DNA of 50,520 nucleotides from contig NZ_CP023018.1 in the NCBI RefSeq assembly GCF_022406875.1, positions 1,944,576 through 1,995,095 of the forward strand, read 5' to 3'. Shown in pieces: positions 44,240 to 50,520 of this stretch. Numbering within the stretch: the first letter of the stretch is position 1; every line of letters begins with the position of its first letter. The notes beneath the pieces are model-generated. The model ran no database searches. It had not been told where the DNA came from and saw nothing but the letters and a program-made list of their open reading frames with translations. Source of the stretch: Ectothiorhodosinus mongolicus. GTDB taxonomy: Bacteria > Pseudomonadota > Gammaproteobacteria > Ectothiorhodospirales > Ectothiorhodospiraceae. Both the position numbers and the translations under genes were made by a program.

Positions 44240-46432
44240 TCAGCCATAGGCCAAGCTGGGCAGCCAAAGAATAATCCCCGGGAAAACCACACACAGGGTC
44301 AGGCCCAAAGTCTGCAGCGCCAAAAAGGGTAGGGAGGACTTATAAATCGTCGCCATATCGACGCCCGGCGGCGCCACCCCGCGCATGTAAAACAAGGCAT
44401 AGCCAAAGGGCGGACTTAAAAAGCTCATCTGCATATTCACCAGATACAAGACCCCAAACCACAGGGCAATCTTATCCGGAGGCACACCGGGAAGACCTAA
44501 TACCCCTTCAAAAGCCAGACCCACCACCAGCGGCACGAAAATTGGCACCGCCAACAGCAAAATCCCTACCCAATCCAGGAACATTCCCAAAAGCACTAGA
44601 GCAATCATAATCAAAATCAAAATGCCATACGGACCCAAGCCCGTACCCATAATCAAATCCTGAATAAAGGCTTGGCCGCCCTGCAGGATATAGAATCCGA
44701 CAAAGACGGTGGCGCCAAAGATAATCCACAGCACCATCGAGGTGGCCTTCAAGGTCATCATGCAAGCGTCATGGATGTTCACCCAATTGAGCCGGCCATG
44801 CATCGCCGCCACCAACAGCGCCCCAAGAGTACCAATACCTGCAGACTCCACCGGCGTGGCCAAGCCCGTGAAAATCGCGCCCAGCACTACCGCGACGAGT
44901 AAAATTGGCGCCAACATGTTGCGCAGCATGCGCAGTCGCGTGGGAAAATCTACCCGCTCTTCCACGGGCATCGCTGGACCCAGCTTGGGATTTAGGCCAG
45001 CACGCACGCCCACATAAGTCATATACATGGCAGAGAGCAGCAAGCCCGGCAGCAAAGCGCCTAAGTACAGCTCACCCACTGACTGACCCGCCACCACTGC
45101 ATAAATAATCGCCAAAATAGACGGCGGAATCAGAATTCCCAGCGTGCCGCCGGCCATAATCGCCCCCAAGGCAATTTTGGGGTCGTACCCCCTTTTGAGC
45201 ATGGCGGGTAGGGCGATGATGCCCATGGTGACCACCGCAGCCCCAATAACCCCCACCATGGCGGCCAATAGAGTGGCAGCGGCGATGGTGGCGATGGCCA
45301 GCCCCCCGCGCAAAGCGCCAATCCAGTGGTAAACCACGTCGAATAGATCTTCAATCAGACCGGCTTTCTCCAGCATCGCCGCCATGAAGATAAACAAAGG
45401 GATCGCCGAGAGCTGATAGTCGGTCATCAGCGGGAAGATGCGCGAGGGAATGATGTTCAACATGAAGTGGTCGCCCACCAGATAAATGAACATCACGCCC
45501 AAACCGCCGGTGACAAACGCCAAAGGCAAGCCCGCCAATAAGACGATTAAAAGCGCCCCGGTCATCAACAGCGTCAAAGTGCCAATGCCGATATCGGCCA
45601 GCACGCCTTCCAAGGTGAAGATCACGCGCTCGTAATCGCCATCGAGCACCATGATGTTGAAGATTTCCCACAACAGTAAGAGTCCCAACAAAGCGGCGAG
45701 AATCACCATGCCCCACAGCGGCGCCTTGGCTTTCTCATAGCTCTTGATAGCGGCACGAAACACCGCAATGTCTTTCAATAGTCGCGCTGTACCTTGCAAT
45801 AACAGCAAAACGCCGGCCAGTACCATCGCAAACTTAATGGGGAAATATTGAATGCCCCATTCGCTCAGCGAGGTTTCATTGCGCCAGCCGGTGGCGAAAA
45901 ACCACACCTCACTGGACATCGAGCGCGCAAAAAACGTCCACGCCGTGAACGTTAAAATCAAGATAAATAAATAGAAAACCACCGATGTGAGAATATCCAA
46001 GGCCGCCGAAGCCGCCGGACCCAAGCGGGTATACAGCACATCCACACGCACATGGCCATCCATGCGCAAGCAATAAGCACCCGAGATCAGGTATTGCATG
46101 CCAAACATGAGGAACATCGCCTCATGCGCCCAGTTGGTGGGCGAGTTAAAGGCATACCGAGCAATCACTTCATAGGAATAAACAAACACGGCGATGATCG
46201 ACCAATACGCCACAAAGGTACCGGTGAACATCGATAAACCATCAACACCGCGAAAGAAGAAACCGCGGGGGGTTCCCGCCATCGGTTCTTCGCCTTGGGT
46301 AAAGGTCTCACTGGTGGGCGTGACGGCTTGGCCTTTGGCCTTGGAGCGCCACACCATAAACATCATGAAAGGCGGCAGCAGAAGCAGAACTGACCAATAA
46401 AGCCAGTGCGGGAGAACGTAATTCAGTTCCAT
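44240..46432 (-). CDS. Fused TRAP transporter permease (DctQM)
   Basis: 730 residues. The small DctQ-type subunit (about residues 60-215; YEVIARYAFNSPTNWAHEAMF) is fused to the large DctM-type subunit (about 290-730; LPLAFVTGGLGVMF, LKRGYDPKIALGAIMAGGTLGILIPPS-type core, and FLSPPFGYALFYM). It uses a Na+ or H+ gradient and the adjacent binding protein to import an organic acid. ATG 46432 (MELNYVLPHW) is preferred; the longer ORF runs into the terminator hairpin. A 13-bp repeat copy encodes part of its conserved RGYDP motif. Confidence 0.92.
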   Translation of the reverse strand: MELNYVLPHWLYWSVLLLLPPFMMFMVWRSKAKGQAVTPTSETFTQGEEPMAGTPRGFFFRGVDGLSMFTGTFVAYWSIIAVFVYSYEVIARYAFNSPTNWAHEAMFLMFGMQYLISGAYCLRMDGHVRVDVLYTRLGPAASAALDILTSVVFYLFILILTFTAWTFFARSMSSEVWFFATGWRNETSLSEWGIQYFPIKFAMVLAGVLLLLQGTARLLKDIAVFRAAIKSYEKAKAPLWGMVILAALLGLLLLWEIFNIMVLDGDYERVIFTLEGVLADIGIGTLTLLMTGALLIVLLAGLPLAFVTGGLGVMFIYLVGDHFMLNIIPSRIFPLMTDYQLSAIPLFIFMAAMLEKAGLIEDLFDVVYHWIGALRGGLAIATIAAATLLAAMVGVIGAAVVTMGIIALPAMLKRGYDPKIALGAIMAGGTLGILIPPSILAIIYAVVAGQSVGELYLGALLPGLLLSAMYMTYVGVRAGLNPKLGPAMPVEERVDFPTRLRMLRNMLAPILLVAVVLGAIFTGLATPVESAGIGTLGALLVAAMHGRLNWVNIHDACMMTLKATSMVLWIIFGATVFVGFYILQGGQAFIQDLIMGTGLGPYGILILIMIALVLLGMFLDWVGILLLAVPIFVPLVVGLAFEGVLGLPGVPPDKIALWFGVLYLVNMQMSFLSPPFGYALFYMRGVAPPGVDMATIYKSSLPFLALQTLGLTLCVVFPGIILWLPSLAYG
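45179..45191. repeat. Exact 13-bp repeat inside the TRAP permease core
   Basis: GGGGTCGTACCCC; on the minus strand it encodes the conserved stretch KRGYDPK with the codons AAA AGG GGG TAC GAC CCC AAA. The protein motif is family-wide, so the DNA match may be codon choice, gene conversion or chance. Confidence 0.6.
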
Positions 46433-46460
46433 AGAGTTCAGGCCGCCGGAAAAGGAGTCG

Positions 46461-46496
46461 AAGACACAAAAGCAGCCCCGGACACGCCGGGGCTGC
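46461..46496 (-). terminator. Stem-loop terminator between the TRAP binding-protein and permease genes
   Basis: On the minus strand a 10-bp GC-rich stem (GCAGCCCCGG / CCGGGGCTGC, 5-nt loop) is followed by TTTTGTGT. It lies 12 nt after the binding-protein stop. It probably lowers, without abolishing, transcription into the permease and glc genes, so that the binding protein is made in excess. Confidence 0.75.
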
Positions 46497-46508
46497 GACA
46501 TAACAACG

Positions 46509-47660
46509 TTAGAGGTTCAGCGTATAGTCTTTGATGTCATCCGGTGTAATCACACCCACCGCCGGATCCATCATCACCTCTAGGTGAACCTTGAACAGGC
46601 GCGCGGCATCGCGATCGCGGTTGGCCCACTTAAACCACAGTGGGATCGCCGCTTCACGGAAGCGCGTGGCGTCTTCTTCAGACAACTGAATGACCTCAAC
46701 GCCTGCCTCTTCGTACTTCGGCCAAGCTTCGTAGTTGGCTTTCTGAATCGCGGCATAGTGATCGGCCGAGTAGGCTTTCACCAATTCGTACATCAAACGC
46801 TGAGTCTCTGGAGAAATCCGGCTCCAAGCACGCTTATTGACAGAGATTTCCATTAAGTCGACCGCCTGGTGCAAGCACGGGGTGGAGGGTGGGCCCATGA
46901 TGATGTAGTCGGCGACCTGATGGAAACCGAGGTCATAGTTTACTGCCGGACCCACGAAGTCAGCCGCATCAATGGTGCCACGCTCCAAAGCAGGATAGAC
47001 ATCACCGCCTGGCAGCAGCGTGGTGCGCACCCCGACTTCGGCGAAGGTTTCTGCAATGATGCCACCCGGGAAGCGAATGCGCTTACCGCGGAAATCATCG
47101 AAGTTGCGCATCGGCACTTTGGAGTGAATCAAGTTCAAGTCATGCTGAACATGGCCCAGGAACACCAGCCCCTGGCGGTCATACAGCTCATCAAAGATGG
47201 CCCGACCGCCATAGGAGTCGATCATCATGTCCCATTGATGGGGCAAAGATAGGCCCATGGGATAGGCGCTCATGAACACGCCGGCAGGCATCTTGCCCGG
47301 CCAATACACGGTGAACCAGTTCATGCCATCCAACACGCCAGATGCCACGGCATCGGCAGTTTCGAAGGTGCCCGCTACAGCACCTGCGGGGAATGGTTCA
47401 ATACTCAGTTCGCCACTGGTCAGCTCTTGAATAGAGTTGCACCAAGTCTCAAAAGTGCGATAGCCGATGGTTCCTGGCTGCCAAGCACTTTGCATACGCC
47501 AACGCACACCGCGACGCGTCTGAGCGTTACTGACAAACGGCGCGCCCAACAAGGTGCCGGCGGTCAGTGCTGCACCGGCCTTGATAAAACCGCGCCTAGA
47601 GCCTGCTTCTGATGCCACGGCCTTGTCTCCGTCGACATCCAGTTTCTTATCGTTACTCAT
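46509..47660 (-). CDS. TRAP transporter substrate-binding protein (TakP/DctP-type)
   Basis: 383 residues, periplasmic. A twin-arginine-like signal (SRRGFIKAGAALTAGTLLGAP) precedes the mature protein. WRMQSAWQPGTIGYRTFETW and FRGKRIRFPGGIIAETFAEV are typical of the TakP/mannitol-chloroaromatic-type branch, whose studied members bind 2-oxo acids or lactate as Ca2+ or Na+ complexes. ATG 47660 is chosen because AGGAGG lies 6 nt upstream; GTG 47666 and ATG 47663 are in frame. First gene of the operon, divergent from the IclR gene. Confidence 0.92.
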   Translation of the reverse strand: MSNDKKLDVDGDKAVASEAGSRRGFIKAGAALTAGTLLGAPFVSNAQTRRGVRWRMQSAWQPGTIGYRTFETWCNSIQELTSGELSIEPFPAGAVAGTFETADAVASGVLDGMNWFTVYWPGKMPAGVFMSAYPMGLSLPHQWDMMIDSYGGRAIFDELYDRQGLVFLGHVQHDLNLIHSKVPMRNFDDFRGKRIRFPGGIIAETFAEVGVRTTLLPGGDVYPALERGTIDAADFVGPAVNYDLGFHQVADYIIMGPPSTPCLHQAVDLMEISVNKRAWSRISPETQRLMYELVKAYSADHYAAIQKANYEAWPKYEEAGVEVIQLSEEDATRFREAAIPLWFKWANRDRDAARLFKVHLEVMMDPAVGVITPDDIKDYTLNL

Positions 47661-47725
47661 CATCACCCTCCTAGGGTTGCTTATCGTGCCGCTTTAGTAC
47701 TCGGCACATTCTTATTGGAATGCGT

Positions 47726-47740
47726 TCTCACATCGTGAGA
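47726..47740. promoter_or_regulatory. Candidate IclR operator, site 1
   Basis: TCTCAC-ATC-GTGAGA, perfect 6-bp arms, in the 166-bp region between the divergent TRAP and IclR genes. It resembles site 2; the two centres are 61 bp apart, close to six helical turns. Confidence 0.55.
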
Positions 47741-47785
47741 CGAGCCAAAACTAGTCCGTATCGCAAAGATTTACAATAGTTGTGC

Positions 47786-47802
47786 TTTCTCATAATGTGA
47801 AA
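47786..47802. promoter_or_regulatory. Candidate IclR operator, site 2, overlapping an iclR-gene promoter
   Basis: TTTCTCATAATGTGAAA pairs at seven of eight positions. It overlaps a -10-like CATAAT (47791-47796) with TTTACA (47770-47775) upstream, spacer 15. Binding here would fit autorepression of the regulator. Confidence 0.5.
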
Positions 47803-47826
47803 TGCTAAAAAATCACGGGAAAACCC

Positions 47827-48588
47827 ATGCCACCATCCGAGGCCAGATCACAAAGCATTCAGGTGATTGATCGCGCCGCCGAGCTGCTTGAAGTTTTGGG
47901 TCGTTATACCCAAGGGGCCAACCTCAAAGTCCTGGCCATTGAAGCCGGGCTGCACCCCTCAACCGCCTATCGCATTCTAACTTCACTGCATGCCCATGAT
48001 TTCGTGGTCCGCGATGAGCAGGGTGCCTATAGCTTAGGACCGGCGTTCATTAAATTCGCCTCGCGAGTGCGCTCGGATCTGGATCTGCGCAGCATCGCTC
48101 GGCCAGAAATGGATCGCTTACTGGGTCAGGTCGGGGAGACGGTCAACTTAACCTTGCGAGAAGGCGATAAAGTCATCTATGTGGAGCGCGCCTTGCCCGA
48201 TCGCATGATGCGTGTTGAACAACTCATTGGCAGCCGCGCGCCTTTGCACGTCACGGCGGTCGGGAAAATTCTCTTGGGCGATGCGGGTGAAGAAGAGACT
48301 AGGTCTTACGCCAGACGCACGGGCTTGCCTTCTTATACCGTGCACACCATTAATGATGCCGACACCTTGGTGCGCGTCACAAAGCTGGCGCAAAAAGAAG
48401 GCTTTGCTTTGGATGATCAAGAAGCGGAAATCGGCGTCGGCTGTATTGGGGTCTTGATTCGCGATAGCAGCGGTAATGCCATTGCTGGTCTATCCATCTC
48501 CGCGCCCCTTGAGCGCCGCAAAGACGATTGGGCGGCCCTTTTAAAAGGGTCGGCAGCGCGCATCTCTGAGCGCTTAGGATTCCACTAA
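47827..48588 (+). CDS. IclR-family transcriptional regulator
   Basis: 253 residues. N-terminal winged helix (QVIDRAAELLEVLGRY, LKVLAIEAGLHPSTAYRILT) and a C-terminal GAF-like effector domain (IGSRAPLHVTAVGKILLG, then EIGVGCIGVLI). IclR proteins respond to small organic acids. Its position suggests that it controls the divergent TRAP-glcDEF-AEC operon and itself through the two inverted repeats at 47726 and 47786. Its stop overlaps the stop of the convergent response-regulator gene. Confidence 0.93.
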   Translation: MPPSEARSQSIQVIDRAAELLEVLGRYTQGANLKVLAIEAGLHPSTAYRILTSLHAHDFVVRDEQGAYSLGPAFIKFASRVRSDLDLRSIARPEMDRLLGQVGETVNLTLREGDKVIYVERALPDRMMRVEQLIGSRAPLHVTAVGKILLGDAGEEETRSYARRTGLPSYTVHTINDADTLVRVTKLAQKEGFALDDQEAEIGVGCIGVLIRDSSGNAIAGLSISAPLERRKDDWAALLKGSAARISERLGFH

Positions 48589-49292
48589 GATTGTTGAGTG
48601 TTTGCTGAGACCTGAAATAGGTAACCATAGCCTCTTAAGGTCCGCAAAATGTCGTCTTTGATACCCACGCTTTGCAGTTTCTGCCTTAGCCGCGTTACCA
48701 GATTATCAATACGCCGATTGTCGCAGTCCTGTCCCGGATAAATCCGTCCCGCTAGATCCTCACGCGTGACCGGACGGCCTCGCGCTTCAAGCAACGCCTC
48801 TACCAATAAATACTCGCTACAACCCAATACAATGGGTACGCCGCTCGGCGTATTAAGGGCGCTTTTCACGGCATCCAAGGTCCACTGAGTAGGCTCATGT
48901 GAGGCTCGCGAAATGCTCTCCACGCGATCCAACTGGCGTTTCACTACCGCCCCCAATTCGCGCAAGTCGAGCGGTTTACAGAGAAAGGCATCCACCCCCT
49001 CATTAACACACTCAATGCGATCTTCTACCGCCGAGCGCGCCGTCACGGCAATAATGACGACGCTCGGATCTCCTTCGCTGCGCTGCTTTTGGATCAGCGA
49101 TAGCCCATCTCCATCTGGCAAGGTCAGATCCACCAATAGAATGCCGAACTCATGGCACTTGAGCTGCTCTTCAGCATCTGCGATGGTTTCTGAATGAGTG
49201 AGTTCAAAGCCTTGAAATTCCAGACATTCACGAATCTCTTCACTGAGGTTGAGATCGTCTTCAATTAATAAGATGTGGCGAGAAACTTGCAT
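48585..49292 (-). CDS. OmpR-family response regulator (canonical receiver)
   Basis: 235 residues. Receiver with acidic residues Glu11/Asp12/Asp13 (LLIEDD), phospho-acceptor Asp55 (LLVDLTLPDGDG), Thr84 and Lys106 (FLCKPLDL), so it should be phosphorylated. The C-terminal winged helix (TREDLAGRIYP, RRIDNLVTRLRQKL, LRTLRGYGYLF) binds DNA. It starts 23 nt after the second regulator gene and is probably cotranscribed with it. No kinase is adjacent. Confidence 0.93.
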   Translation of the reverse strand: MQVSRHILLIEDDLNLSEEIRECLEFQGFELTHSETIADAEEQLKCHEFGILLVDLTLPDGDGLSLIQKQRSEGDPSVVIIAVTARSAVEDRIECVNEGVDAFLCKPLDLRELGAVVKRQLDRVESISRASHEPTQWTLDAVKSALNTPSGVPIVLGCSEYLLVEALLEARGRPVTREDLAGRIYPGQDCDNRRIDNLVTRLRQKLQSVGIKDDILRTLRGYGYLFQVSANTQQS

Positions 49293-49315
49293 TGGGAAAT
49301 TGATAGACTCCGAGC

Positions 49316-50029
49316 TTAACGTTGAATGTTCGCGTAACCGTGAAAACCATATCCCATATTGCGGTAGGTCTTTATGGGATCCTCACCATCAGCATGATTT
49401 TTCATCTTCGCCCGCAGCCGGCTCACCAATGTATCTAAACGCCGAGTGTCCTGAACGCTCTTATGCGGCTGCAGGCGCTGCGCCAAATCCTCCCGAGAGA
49501 GGATGCGCCCGCTATGTACAAAAAGCTCATGCAGGACTAATGCTTCGCTGCCGGTGAGCGTCACCGATTCATCCGTGGGTGTCGTCAAAGTGTGCAGACG
49601 AAAATTCAATAGCCACGAGGGCTGTGCAGGATTCTCCGGCACGGTTATCGCTAACTCTTGGCAGCGGGTGGCCAAGCGTTTCATGTAGGCACGCAGTTCT
49701 CCAGGCTCGGCGTAGTGGGGGACAAAGGTATCGGCTCCGGCGCTGATACAGGCCAACCGATCCGCACTGTTGCAGTTAGCGGCGTAAACGATGATATGGG
49801 GGCGATGGCCAAATTCGTGGCGCAGCTGCGGAAATAACCAGAAGCTTTTTCCGTCGGGAAGCTGTAGGTCGCAAATTAGCACATCGGGAGGCTCGAGCAC
49901 GAACTGAGCCCTGACCTCAGCCAACGTCGTGACTGTTTGAATCGCATAACCGTACACCTTGAAATAACCATCAAGATCGGAAGACAGGACGCTGTCGCGC
50001 AATGCTAAAAGCAGCGATTGATTGGCCAT
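49316..50029 (-). CDS. OmpR-family response regulator with degenerate receiver
   Basis: 237 residues. The Asp54 acceptor site (LICDLQLPDGKSF) is kept, but the acidic pair is reduced (LLLALRDS), the Thr/Ser site is Ala (VYAANC) and the conserved Lys is His105 (FVPHYAEPGEL). The winged helix is intact (SREDLAQRLQP, RRLDTLVSRLRAKM, IKTYRNMGYGF). Receivers lacking Lys usually cannot switch by normal phosphorylation, so this may work constitutively, bind a ligand, or pair with the neighbouring regulator. First gene of the pair. Confidence 0.9.
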   Translation of the reverse strand: MANQSLLLALRDSVLSSDLDGYFKVYGYAIQTVTTLAEVRAQFVLEPPDVLICDLQLPDGKSFWLFPQLRHEFGHRPHIIVYAANCNSADRLACISAGADTFVPHYAEPGELRAYMKRLATRCQELAITVPENPAQPSWLLNFRLHTLTTPTDESVTLTGSEALVLHELFVHSGRILSREDLAQRLQPHKSVQDTRRLDTLVSRLRAKMKNHADGEDPIKTYRNMGYGFHGYANIQR

Positions 50030-50247
50030 TCTTCTAGCACCTCCAAGACCTAATTTAAAAAAGTGAATAAATTAACAAGAAAACGCTAGATTAAATCATG
50101 AAACGAGTAGTTAAATGACTAATTGCTAGAAAAAAACTACCAACAAGAGATTAATTTGTATCCCACCTCACTAGAATAGCTCATATGATCTAACTATCCG
50201 AGCCCCACGATTTTTAGGGCTCAATTCAATTTGATGTGAGGACGTGT
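50030..50247. promoter_or_regulatory. AT-rich divergent intergenic region (218 bp)
   Basis: AT-rich spacer between the degenerate regulator gene and the divergent Pro-rich protein gene. It contains candidate -10 boxes (TAGAAT, TATGAT near 50173-50188) and a GAGCCC-N11-GGGCTC inverted repeat at 50200-50222, 25 bp before the GTG start. A regulatory role, perhaps for the adjacent regulators, is inferred from position. Confidence 0.4.
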
Positions 50248-50520
50248 GTGGCGCGCTCAAAGCAACTGCCAGTGACCCTAAATAAGATGTGGCTATTAAC
50301 AGTCATTTTATTAGTTTTGGGTAATAGTGTCAGCGCGACCCATGCAGACTCAATCATTCTCGAGCGCTTCCTGCTGTCGGATCCCCCACCCACACAGCAA
50401 GCGCCAGCATCCAAGACTGATGTCCCACCAACGCCGAGTGCAACCGCACCAGCTGCGCTAAACGAGGCTCCAGCGCCACCGCCGGTGACACGAACAGGGG
50501 CCCCAGCCCCAGCCCCAGCC
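50248..50520 (+). CDS. Start of an exported Pro/Ala-rich protein, cut by the window end
   Basis: 91 codons are visible and the frame is open at the end. GTG 50248 lies 5 nt after GAGGA; ATG 50287 is an in-frame alternative. A hydrophobic signal segment (MWLLTVILLVLGNSVSA) is followed by DSIILERFLLSD and then a low-complexity linker rich in Pro and Ala, ending in PAPAPA. Linkers of this kind join a membrane or signal region to a folded domain, as in TonB-like or peptidoglycan-spanning proteins. No domain is visible yet. Confidence 0.7.
   Translation, partial: MARSKQLPVTLNKMWLLTVILLVLGNSVSATHADSIILERFLLSDPPPTQQAPASKTDVPPTPSATAPAALNEAPAPPPVTRTGAPAPAPA

Noticed and set aside
15696-45191. CRISPR-like reading of the repeated 13-mers
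   Set aside because: Spacing is irregular, copies are scattered singly or in twos and threes, and no cas genes are present.

Overview
This window reads as the chromosome of a Gammaproteobacterium, probably a free-living aquatic or salt-tolerant one. The evidence is a fused RlmKL methyltransferase, a DUF1820 protein, a TrkH of exactly 483 residues, a two-partner-secretion (TPS) locus, and many Na+-coupled or TRAP carriers. I cannot name the genus. There are no insertion sequences, integrases, phage genes or CRISPR arrays. One tRNA gene (Ser-GGA) is present. No gene-free stretch reaches 300 bases.

Region 1 (1-15.6 kb): the 3' 12.1 kb of a giant TPS exoprotein gene, followed by its Omp85-type transporter. 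A HEPN/MNT toxin-antitoxin pair comes next. It is bracketed by two almost identical 54-55 bp palindromes that touch the stop codons of the two convergent neighbours (the TPS transporter and an outer-membrane protein). Region 2 (15.7-25.1 kb): a DnaQ-exonuclease/GIY-YIG (Cho-like) fusion, a BASS-family transporter, an M20 dipeptidase coupled to a DUF945-like protein, an MFS transporter, rlmKL and tag. Region 3 (25.2-29.2 kb): copA, a photolyase-like protein with apparently swapped domains, tRNA-Ser and a DUF1820 gene. Region 4 (29.3-34.9 kb): a 7TMR-DISM histidine kinase, an FN3/membrane protein, a sodium:solute symporter and a 40-residue membrane peptide, divergent from trkH across a 16-bp perfect palindrome. 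Region 5 (35-39.5 kb): a dienelactone hydrolase, an SDR oxidoreductase, a metallo-beta-lactamase-fold protein lacking two metal-binding histidines, an FAD amine-oxidase-like protein and a DUF3617 protein. Region 6 (39.5-48.6 kb): a six-gene operon (TRAP binding protein, fused TRAP permease, glcD, glcE, glcF, AEC transporter) divergent from an IclR regulator, probably for uptake and oxidation of a 2-hydroxy acid such as glycolate or lactate. Region 7 (48.6-50.5 kb): two tandem OmpR-type response regulators without a kinase beside them, and the start of a secreted Pro/Ala-rich protein.

A second layer runs through the middle of the window. About 21 copies of a 13-bp element, GGGGT-N3-ACCCC and close variants, lie between and inside genes from 15.7 to 45.2 kb. 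A sister element, GGGGACAGATTTATTT, forms the palindromes around the toxin-antitoxin pair. The 13-bp element with its usual flanks has no stop codon in any of six frames and often contains ATG. It has altered or extended several proteins: the start of the MFS protein, both ends of the exonuclease, and the middle of the amine oxidase. These repeats, the palindrome-bracketed toxin-antitoxin cassette and the domain-swapped photolyase are the most interesting items.
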